A stretch of 64,000 nt of DNA, taken from contig CASDRK010000013.1 of NCBI GenBank assembly GCA_949283125.1, positions 1 through 64,000 on the forward strand, given 5' to 3'. This document shows positions 57,985 to 64,000 of this stretch, piece after piece. The stretch is from an uncultured Clostridia bacterium. Its GTDB lineage: Bacteria; Bacillota; Clostridia; Christensenellales; Borkfalkiaceae. Both the position numbers and the translations under genes were made by a program. Each line of letters opens with the position of its first letter. Position 1 is the stretch's first letter. The notes under the pieces were generated by a model that had not been told where the DNA came from, did no database searches, and saw only the letters and a program-made list of their open reading frames with translations.

Positions 57985-59058
57985 TTACAGTATCACCCCG
58001 CCGCCGAGACAGCGCGCTTCGTCGTAAAACACGGCGTACTGGCCGGGGGTCACCGCGCGCTGGGGCCGGGCGAAATCGACGTGCGCCCCGCCGCGGCCGT
58101 CGGTTGTGACCGTAACGTCCTGTTCGCCCTGACGATAGCGGAATTTTGCCCTGCACGCAAAGGGCGCCGCCGGAGGGTCAAAGCCTATCCAGTTGATGTT
58201 CCCAACCTCGCACGAGGAGGTGTACAGCGGACTTTCGTCGCCGTGCGAAACATACAGTATATTGTTTTTCACATCCTTTTTTACCACAAACCAGCGGCCG
58301 CTTTCGCCCGCCCTGCCGCCGAGGTTGACGCCCCTGCGCTGACCCAGCGTGTAGTGCATGAGCCCGATGTGCTCGCCCACCTCCTCGCCGTCGAGCGTGA
58401 GTATCCTGCCCGGCTGCGCGGGCAGATAGCGCGAGAGGAACTGCCTGAAGTTTCTTTCGCCGATGAAGCATATGCCGGTGGAATCCTTTTTGTCCGCCGT
58501 GGCCAGCCCGTTTTCCTCGGCAAGGGCGCGCACCTCGGCCTTGCGCATGTCCGCAAGGGGGAATATCACCCTTTCCAGCTGCTGCTGCGTTACCTGATTC
58601 AGAAAGTACGTCTGGTCCTTGCCGGCGTCGGCCGCCTTTAAAAGATAGTGCCTGCCGTCGGCGTTGTGGTCTATGCCGCAGTAGTGCCCCGTGGCGATGT
58701 AGTCCGCGCCCATGGACAGGGCGTATTCGCGGAATGGACCGAACTTTATTTCGCGGTTGCACAGCACGTCGGGGTTGGGCGTTCTGCCCGCCGCATACTC
58801 CGCAAGAAAGTACGAAAACACCCTGTCGGCATACTGCTTTGCGAAGTTGACGGAGTAATACGGGATATCGAGCAGCGCGCACACCCTGCGCACGTCCTCG
58901 AAGTCGCCCTCGGCGGTGCATTCGCCGCCCGCCCCGCTCTCCTCCCAGTTGAGCATGAACAGTCCTATTACGTTGTAGCCCTGCCGTTTAAGCAAAAGAG
59001 CGGCCACGGAGCTGTCCACCCCGCCGCTCATGCCCACGACCACCGTCTTTTTTTCCAT
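57985..59058 (-). CDS. mnmA: tRNA-specific 2-thiouridylase
   Basis: 357-residue ATP-dependent thiolase that makes 2-thiouridine at the wobble base of Lys, Glu and Gln tRNAs. P-loop GMSGGVDSS near the start; catalytic cysteines in NPDVLCN and STGICFIGERNF; C-terminal barrel ending GQYAVFYDEARCLGGGVI. Start at 59058: the -10 is seven bases upstream, so the RNA should begin exactly at the ATG (leaderless). The longer frame to 59145 would extend through the promoter and is rejected. Confidence 0.96.
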   Translation of the reverse strand: MEKKTVVVGMSGGVDSSVAALLLKRQGYNVIGLFMLNWEESGAGGECTAEGDFEDVRRVCALLDIPYYSVNFAKQYADRVFSYFLAEYAAGRTPNPDVLCNREIKFGPFREYALSMGADYIATGHYCGIDHNADGRHYLLKAADAGKDQTYFLNQVTQQQLERVIFPLADMRKAEVRALAEENGLATADKKDSTGICFIGERNFRQFLSRYLPAQPGRILTLDGEEVGEHIGLMHYTLGQRRGVNLGGRAGESGRWFVVKKDVKNNILYVSHGDESPLYTSSCEVGNINWIGFDPPAAPFACRAKFRYRQGEQDVTVTTDGRGGAHVDFARPQRAVTPGQYAVFYDEARCLGGGVIL

Positions 59059-59064
59059 AAAAAT

Positions 59065-59093
59065 ATTATAACATACCCGCAGCGCGTTTGCAA
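59065..59093 (-). promoter_or_regulatory. mnmA promoter (leaderless)
   Basis: TTGCAA (59093-59088) and TATAAT (59070-59065), 17-base spacer. The expected +1 is 59058, the A of the mnmA ATG. The -35 is self-complementary and shared with the opposite promoter. Confidence 0.78.
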
Positions 59094-59115
59094 ATAAAAA
59101 AGAATGTGCTATAAT
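59088..59115 (+). promoter_or_regulatory. promoter of DUF4250-pepT operon
   Basis: The same TTGCAA (59088-59093) read the other way plus TATAAT (59110-59115), 16-base spacer; leader about 45 bases. Confidence 0.7.
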
Positions 59116-59166
59116 AATACCTGCCGACGCACGCGGCACACGCAAAGGCGCGCGACCACCGACCGC

Positions 59167-59343
59167 ATGAAACTTCCCGAAGACGACATAATAGCACTTT
59201 CGTATATAAACACCCTGCTGCGCGACGAGTATGCGTCGCTGCGCGAACTGTGCGAGGACAACGACCTCTCGCCCGGGGAAGTGTGCACACGCATGGCGCG
59301 GGCGGGATACAGTTACGACGAGCAGACCAACTCGTTCAGATGA
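59167..59343 (+). CDS. DUF4250 protein
   Basis: 58-residue protein of the DUF4250 family, widespread in Clostridia and of unknown role. It reads MKLPEDDIIALSYINTLLRD, then LRELCEDNDLSPGEV and GYSYDEQTNSFR, the usual end. A helical, HTH-like fold is likely. The in-frame ATG at 59104 lies inside the -10 region, so 59167 is the start, although no strong ribosome site is visible. Followed by pepT after 41 bases. Confidence 0.88.
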   Translation: MKLPEDDIIALSYINTLLRDEYASLRELCEDNDLSPGEVCTRMARAGYSYDEQTNSFR

Positions 59344-59384
59344 GCGCCGCCGCAGAGCGGGGCGCGGACAAGGAAAAACAAATC

Positions 59385-60593
59385 ATGTCAGACGTGCTTT
59401 CCAGATTTTTGAGATACGTGAAAATTGACACGCCGAGCGACGAAGCCAACTCCGCCGTCACTCCCTCCACCCCCTGTCAGAGGGAGCTTGCGGAGCTTTT
59501 GCTGACCGAGCTCAAGGCGATGGGGCTTGAAGCGACGATGACCGAACACTGCTACGTGTATGCAAAGATCCCCGCCAACGCGCCCGCAAAGGCTGCCGCG
59601 GGATTCATCGCGCATCTGGACGTCGTGAGTGAGCCCGAAGGCCGCGGAGTAAAGCCCAAGGTGATAAAGTACACCGGCGGCGACATAGTGATAGGCGGCG
59701 GCGTCTGCATAAGCGAAGCCGAATGCCCCGCCCTGAAGAACTACATCGGCATGGACATAGTGACTTCCGACGGCTCCACCATACTCGGCGCGGACGACAA
59801 GGCGGGCGTGGCCGAAATAATGGCCGCGGCGGCATATATCGTATCCCACCCCGAATTCAGGCACGGCGACATAGGCATAGCCTTTACCCCGGACGAGGAG
59901 ATAGGCCACGGCGCGGCGCTTTTCGACGTGAAGGGCTTCGGCTGCGATTTCGCCTATACCGTGGACGGAGAGGAGCTGGGCGAACTGAGCTACGAAACCT
60001 TCAACGGCGCGGCCTTTTCCTTTGAGATAGAGGGCAAAAACATCCACCCCGGCTCGGCCAAGGGCAAAATGATAAACGCCGTGCTCATCGCAAACGAAAT
60101 AACGGCGCGCTTCCCCGCCGGCGAACGGCCCGAAACCACCGAGGGAAGGGAAGGATATTACTTTATAACGGACGTCGCGGGCAATGTGGAAAAGTGCGCG
60201 ATATCCGGCATAATACGCGACCACGACAGCGTTAAATTTGAAGCGCGCAAGGCGTTTGCCCGGTCGGTGGCCGACGAATTTATGCAAAAATATCCCGGCC
60301 GCATCAAATTTTCGGTGCGCGACCAATACTATAACTGCGCCCGCGTGATAGAGCCAGCGATGCACATAGTGGACGCGGCGGCCGAGGCCATGAGGGCCGA
60401 GGGAGTGCAGCCCGCCATACTGCCCACCCGCGGCGGCACGGACGGCAGCAGCCTTTCGTTTATGGGCCTGCCCTGCCCCAACATTGCCACCGGCGGACAC
60501 AACGCGCACGCGAGAAGCGAGTTCATCCCCGTCCCCTGCATGGAAAAGACGGTGAAAATATTGCTAAACATAGTAAGCTCTTTAACGGATTGA
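59385..60593 (+). CDS. pepT: peptidase T (tripeptide aminopeptidase)
   Basis: 402-residue cytoplasmic M20 zinc peptidase that removes the N-terminal residue from tripeptides. Metal and catalytic motifs: FIAHLDVVSE, LGADDKAGVAEIM, FTPDEEIGHGA, VDGEELGELSYE, and the late RGGTDGSSLSFMGLPCPN...GGHNAHARSEF. Length is normal. Start set at MSDVLSRF with AAGGAAAAAC upstream; the 45-residue extension overlaps DUF4250 and is rejected. Confidence 0.96.
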   Translation: MSDVLSRFLRYVKIDTPSDEANSAVTPSTPCQRELAELLLTELKAMGLEATMTEHCYVYAKIPANAPAKAAAGFIAHLDVVSEPEGRGVKPKVIKYTGGDIVIGGGVCISEAECPALKNYIGMDIVTSDGSTILGADDKAGVAEIMAAAAYIVSHPEFRHGDIGIAFTPDEEIGHGAALFDVKGFGCDFAYTVDGEELGELSYETFNGAAFSFEIEGKNIHPGSAKGKMINAVLIANEITARFPAGERPETTEGREGYYFITDVAGNVEKCAISGIIRDHDSVKFEARKAFARSVADEFMQKYPGRIKFSVRDQYYNCARVIEPAMHIVDAAAEAMRAEGVQPAILPTRGGTDGSSLSFMGLPCPNIATGGHNAHARSEFIPVPCMEKTVKILLNIVSSLTD

Positions 60594-60652
60594 ACGGCAC
60601 ATATGTGCCCGCCAACCCCGTTTGATACCCGCCGGAAAGCAACGGCGGGCAT

Positions 60653-60729
60653 GCACCTGTAGCTCAGCCGGATAGAGCACAGACCTCCGACGTCTGGTGC
60701 CGATGGTTCGAATCCATTCAGGTGCACCA
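60653..60729 (+). tRNA. tRNA-Arg (anticodon CCG)
   Basis: Cloverleaf of 77 bases including an encoded CCA. The acceptor GCACCTG pairs with CAGGTGC; the D loop is AGCTCAGCCGGATAGAGC; the anticodon stem CAGAC/GTCTG holds loop CTCCGAC, so the anticodon is CCG (reads CGG); the T arm is GGTTCGAATCC with GATGG/CCATT pairing. A terminator follows directly. Confidence 0.95.
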
Positions 60730-60734
60730 AAACG

Positions 60735-60767
60735 GCCGCCCCGCTTGCGCGGGGCGGCTGCTTTTTT
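60735..60767 (+). terminator. terminator after tRNA-Arg
   Basis: 10-base GC stem (60735-60744 with 60749-60758), TTGC loop, then TGC and six T. Confidence 0.9.
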
Positions 60768-60797
60768 GCGGTTCATGTGCCGTGCGGCGCACGGGTG

Positions 60798-62333
60798 TCA
60801 CTGTGCCGAAGCCGGCACTATGCACGATTCGTCGGGCACTATGAAGTGATAATATGCGGTGGAGCCGCCTATTATCAGGCAGTATATGTCGCCCACATAG
60901 GAATAGGGCTCCAAATAGGGTTTTTCGGTGTATTCCGTCTCGCCGAACAGCAGCGAGGACAGATAGTCGGAAAGGTTGAACGTGTTGCCAAAATTGCTGA
61001 GCGCGGGCGAGGCCTTGTTCACCTTCTGTTCGTCGAGGTTGGACGGGCTGTCGTAGAAGAAGCGTATGTACGAACGGCCGATATTGCCCTTGCCGGCGCT
61101 GGTAGCGGCGCCCGTGACGGCCTTGAGCGGCGACTGCTCGGTGCCCCTTAAGCAGACCAGCTGCCACTGGAACCCGGGGGTGGTGACAAAGCTTTCGAGA
61201 TCTTCCTGACTGTCTATCACGACGGTGACCTGCGACTTGTCCAGAAGATAATCGTCGGTGTGACCGATCTTGTATCTGGCCACGAGTTCCGCAGCGTTGC
61301 CCGTTTTGAAATTTTCGCCCTGCCATATGAAGTGCACTTTGCCGTGTTCGCCTCCCTGACCGTTGGCGGCGGTGTTCTGCTTTGCCGATACGGGCAGCGA
61401 CACTATGTCGCCGAGTTCAAACGGAATGGTGGGCGCATACGAATACCCGCCGGCCAGCGTGCTTTCGCCGCCCTCTGACGCAAGGCGCTTGCGTATGCCA
61501 GTGATCTCGTTGCTGTTTTCGTCCTTTATCAGCAGCCAAGAATATCCGCCGTCGTAATTGCCCGTTGCGCCGACGACTATGCCGCGCACGTAGAACACCT
61601 TGTCGGGGTCGGTGACTTTTTTGCCTTCGCTGACGGATATTGCCTGCGCATGACCGCAGACGCACAGCCCCTGCGCGTCGGGTTCGTGCGCGGCGGGCGG
61701 GACGTCCGGCTCGGCCTTGCCGCAGTGCGAGCATATGGGCCAGTGCCCCTCCTCGTCGAAGTCGTAGGCGGAATAGTCGTGTCCGGCGGCGGCCCCCTCC
61801 ACGCGCTTTTCCTGCACGGCAAACGCGGGATTCGCAAAGGCCTGCGAAGTCCATGTGGTGACGGCGGCCAGAGGAGGTTCGCAGGAATGCAGCTGCGTCA
61901 CCTGCGATTGGGCCGCGACCGTTTCGCTTTCGACCTCGCCGCAGCCGGCGCGCCTGCAGGCGCGGGTGGCCGTGACCGAGCCGTTGTCATCCGCCCATAC
62001 GTATTCGACCGCGCCGAAGTCGTGCCCGAGCGCGGGGTCGGCGCCGCGCTTTCTGCCGCAAACGCTGCAGGTATAGGTGCGCGTGCCCGCCTGTTCGCAG
62101 GTGGCGTCCGTTCCGCCGGCGTCGGCCGCCCACTGATGTTCGCCGGCGTTCTGCGTTTCGTCGCACCCTTCGCCTATGCATTCCTGCCAGTGACGCGTAT
62201 CGTCGCTGTTGTAGGCCGAAGGGAAAATATGTTCGTGCGCGTCCTGCCCCTGCGACTGCTGCTGCGTGCAGGCCGGCAGAACAAACATCGCCCCGGCAAC
62301 TGCTGCCGCCATGAGCGCAAATATCTTTTTCAT
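60798..62333 (-). CDS. lipoprotein with Cys/His repeats, unknown
   Basis: 511 residues. A lipobox (LPAC, Cys22) follows a hydrophobic signal. The first ~230 residues carry repeats of a short Cys-His-Trp unit typical of clostridial surface proteins: HWQECIGEGCDE, HQWAADAGGTDATCEQAGTR, TCSVCGRKRGADPALGHDFG, HWPICSHCGKAEPD. Cys pairs may bind metal or form disulfides. The C-terminal ~270 residues contain an OB-like beta domain (KVFYVRGIVVGATGNYDG ... GDIVSLPVSAKQ) and later polar regions. It starts 20 bases after the peptidase-like gene and is likely in the same operon. Function unknown; cell-envelope role inferred. Confidence 0.87.
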   Translation of the reverse strand: MKKIFALMAAAVAGAMFVLPACTQQQSQGQDAHEHIFPSAYNSDDTRHWQECIGEGCDETQNAGEHQWAADAGGTDATCEQAGTRTYTCSVCGRKRGADPALGHDFGAVEYVWADDNGSVTATRACRRAGCGEVESETVAAQSQVTQLHSCEPPLAAVTTWTSQAFANPAFAVQEKRVEGAAAGHDYSAYDFDEEGHWPICSHCGKAEPDVPPAAHEPDAQGLCVCGHAQAISVSEGKKVTDPDKVFYVRGIVVGATGNYDGGYSWLLIKDENSNEITGIRKRLASEGGESTLAGGYSYAPTIPFELGDIVSLPVSAKQNTAANGQGGEHGKVHFIWQGENFKTGNAAELVARYKIGHTDDYLLDKSQVTVVIDSQEDLESFVTTPGFQWQLVCLRGTEQSPLKAVTGAATSAGKGNIGRSYIRFFYDSPSNLDEQKVNKASPALSNFGNTFNLSDYLSSLLFGETEYTEKPYLEPYSYVGDIYCLIIGGSTAYYHFIVPDESCIVPASAQ

Positions 62334-62353
62334 GCCGCAATTTCCTCCCTTGT

Positions 62354-64000
62354 TTAAAGTTGTTTGTCAAGAATCATGGCTCCCACCGTGCGCGCGACGA
62401 CGTTGCACGACGTGTTGGACGAAGGCAGCATGATGAAGTGCAGAAGATCGCGTATGGTGAGCACCTCTCCGCCGGAGAAGGAGGGCGTGCTGGCGTTGAT
62501 GTCCTCCGGCAGGACAACGGCCTTGCGGTTGAGGTCGGACACATAGTCCAGCGCCGTCATCACCGTGAGCATCTTCCACGAGCTGGCCGTCATTATCTTC
62601 TCCGTGCCGTTGCGCGAGAACAGATGGTAGGGGCTATCGGGCCCGAACCAGTCGTACTGCCCGTAGGAGAGTATGTTGCCGTTCTGCGGCAGCACCACCA
62701 CGCAGGCGCGGTCGGCGGTCAGCTGCGATTCCAGTTCGGACGTGTCGGCGTCGCGGTCGTAGTACTTCTGCGTGGCTATGTCGAACAGCACCTTGAGCTG
62801 TCTGAAGTGATTGTCCTCCTCGGTGCTGACCGCGTCCTTTGAAACGCCGCCCACGAAAATGGCGCCGTCAGGGCCCTCCACCGCCACATATATGCACGTG
62901 GTGGCCGGGCGCGAGGCGTTGGCCGACACGCTGCCCGTCTTTCCGCCGAGCACGAAGTAGTAGTCCGAAAGATAGTGGCTGTAGGGGCGGCTGTGCACGT
63001 ACGAATCCACGGTGAAGGAGCGCTCGTTGTTCTCGCTGACCGTGGAGTAGTGATGCTGGCTCCAGATCTTCTGCATCTCCTCGTAGCCCGTTGCATGTAT
63101 GGCCAGCTTTACCATGTCCTGAACGGTGACTATGTAATTGTTTTGCGCTATGGCGCTGTTCACGTCGTCAAAGTCTATGTCTATGCCCAGACTCTGCGCC
63201 TTTAAAACCATCTTGTCGAAGAAGGCCCGCCGCTGTTTGGAGTACAGCTGCTCGTCGTAAACCCCGTAATTGTTGTCCGACTGATAACTTTCGGACACGG
63301 TGACGTTCTTCTCTCCGCCGTACAGGCGCACGAACGCGTCGTACAGCCTGCGCATGACGGCGAGATCGGGCGCGTCTTCGCCGAAGAGCTTTGTGAGATT
63401 TATCACCACCACGCTGTCCGTCCACGCGGTCATGGTCGCCGTGCCGCCTGAGCCGACGACCACGGAAGCCGTCTTGCTCGTGTCCGAATAATCAAATATC
63501 TGCGCGGCCGTCTCCCATCCGTCGGTGCGGGCGCCCTTCATTCCGTCGCGTATGTTTGAACCGCCCGTAAGTATGTAGGCGCCCACATATCCCGCGGTGT
63601 AATCCTGAACGTTGACCTGCGACGCGAGAAAAAGTCTGCCCCCGTCGGCCGCAGTCAGGCGGAAGCGCAGCTGCTGGCTGCCGTCGCCCGAAACGCACAG
63701 CGAGGACGGGGCCGTGGCAAACTTGCTTTCGTCGGCCGTGGGCGCGCCCGCGCCCACGGTCCAGCCGTCGGACGTGGCGTCGTCGAGATAGTTGCCCGAG
63801 GAAAGGATGTTGCTTTCCATAAATATCTGCCTGAAGGACAGGCCGCCGTATGCTTCGGCGTCGAGATCGGCATACGTTTTGCTGGCTATCACCGTCAGCT
63901 TGCCGTCCAGCACGGAGAGGTCGTATTCCGTGCCGGCGGTTATCGAACCCACGTTCAGCGATGTGCCGTCGGTCATATAGAACACCAGCTCGCCGTCCAC
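62354..64000 (-). CDS. D,D-carboxypeptidase-like protein with permuted motif order (5' end outside window)
   Basis: The 548 C-terminal residues of a larger protein; the start lies beyond 64000. The first ~225 residues are beta-rich modules of surface-binding type (one ends INLTKLFGEDAPD). Next comes the second half of a penicillin-binding (S11/DacA-like) domain: FDKMVLKAQSLGIDIDF, VQDMVKLAIHATGYEEM and the KTG motif (LGGKTGS, 62930-62947). Then follows the first half of the same fold: VVLPQNGNILS, MTASSWKMLTVMTAL (SxxK, 62573-62584), LTIRDLLHFIMLPSSN (SxN, 62414-62422) and stop. Normal order is SxxK-SxN-KTG. It is either a circular permutation or a second, truncated copy after an unseen first half. 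It is expected outside the cell, acting on peptidoglycan stem peptides. Confidence 0.85.
   Translation of the reverse strand: MDGELVFYMTDGTSLNVGSITAGTEYDLSVLDGKLTVIASKTYADLDAEAYGGLSFRQIFMESNILSSGNYLDDATSDGWTVGAGAPTADESKFATAPSSLCVSGDGSQQLRFRLTAADGGRLFLASQVNVQDYTAGYVGAYILTGGSNIRDGMKGARTDGWETAAQIFDYSDTSKTASVVVGSGGTATMTAWTDSVVVINLTKLFGEDAPDLAVMRRLYDAFVRLYGGEKNVTVSESYQSDNNYGVYDEQLYSKQRRAFFDKMVLKAQSLGIDIDFDDVNSAIAQNNYIVTVQDMVKLAIHATGYEEMQKIWSQHHYSTVSENNERSFTVDSYVHSRPYSHYLSDYYFVLGGKTGSVSANASRPATTCIYVAVEGPDGAIFVGGVSKDAVSTEEDNHFRQLKVLFDIATQKYYDRDADTSELESQLTADRACVVVLPQNGNILSYGQYDWFGPDSPYHLFSRNGTEKIMTASSWKMLTVMTALDYVSDLNRKAVVLPEDINASTPSFSGGEVLTIRDLLHFIMLPSSNTSCNVVARTVGAMILDKQL

Overview
The window reads like a chromosomal segment of a Gram-positive, anaerobic, probably gut-dwelling member of the Bacillota (Clostridia), most likely an uncultured lineage. 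The reasons are the clear Shine-Dalgarno sites, TTGACA/TATAAT promoters with 16-18 base spacers, lipoprotein signal peptides, ferrous-iron uptake, and a rpmE-DUF1385/prmC-prfA block. Most genes are G+C-rich yet often use ATA for isoleucine. No phage, insertion sequence or CRISPR array is visible.

Layout. 1-470: palindromic dispersed repeats. 471-3608: surface pectinesterase lipoprotein with a PGGEE-repeat linker. 3997-7051: feo iron operon behind a strong promoter flanked by two matching operator-like boxes. 7317-10989: ribosome and release-factor block (rpmE, a DUF1385-PrmC fusion, prfA) ending in a DtxR-like regulator. 11178-13996: dehydrogenase, HAD phosphatase, YfcE-like phosphoesterase and a tiny membrane protein. 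14064-37219 plus 41259-42014: a large pectin locus. 37382-40386: a P-type cation ATPase behind a yybP-ykoY (Mn2+) riboswitch. 40387-41258: gene-free repeats, including 67-base tandem units and two matching hairpins. 42174-48077: polysaccharide deacetylase, two MATE exporters, an AraC regulator and a YitT protein. 48200-51916: Fe-alcohol dehydrogenase, asparaginase, RarA. 52091-55607: DUF1349 protein and an SbcCD/YhaNO-like pair. 55829-60593: membrane proteins, MnmA, DUF4250, PepT. 60653-60729: tRNA-Arg(CCG). 60798-64000: a Cys-rich lipoprotein and a large serine D,D-peptidase-like protein cut by the window edge.

The pectin genes form an almost complete route. The surface pectinesterase removes methyl groups. 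A binding protein, two permeases and MsmK-type ATPases import oligogalacturonides. Three enzymes without signal peptides (GH28, GH105 and a second pectinesterase) finish depolymerisation in the cytoplasm. UxaC-UxaB-UxaA convert galacturonate, and KduI-KduD convert the unsaturated product, to 2-keto-3-deoxygluconate, which KdgK and KdgA turn into pyruvate and glyceraldehyde-3-phosphate. Inside the transporter operon are four unrecognised, A+T-rich, four-helix membrane proteins.

The most unusual items are: (1) a penicillin-binding-type peptidase whose KTG half precedes its SxxK and SxN half, implying circular permutation or a truncated duplicate; (2) the four-helix membrane protein quartet in the ABC operon; (3) DUF1385-PrmC and KdgA-VOC fusions; (4) three apparently leaderless genes, one sharing a palindromic -35 box with a divergent promoter; (5) paired hairpins with an identical-style loop and compensating stem changes.
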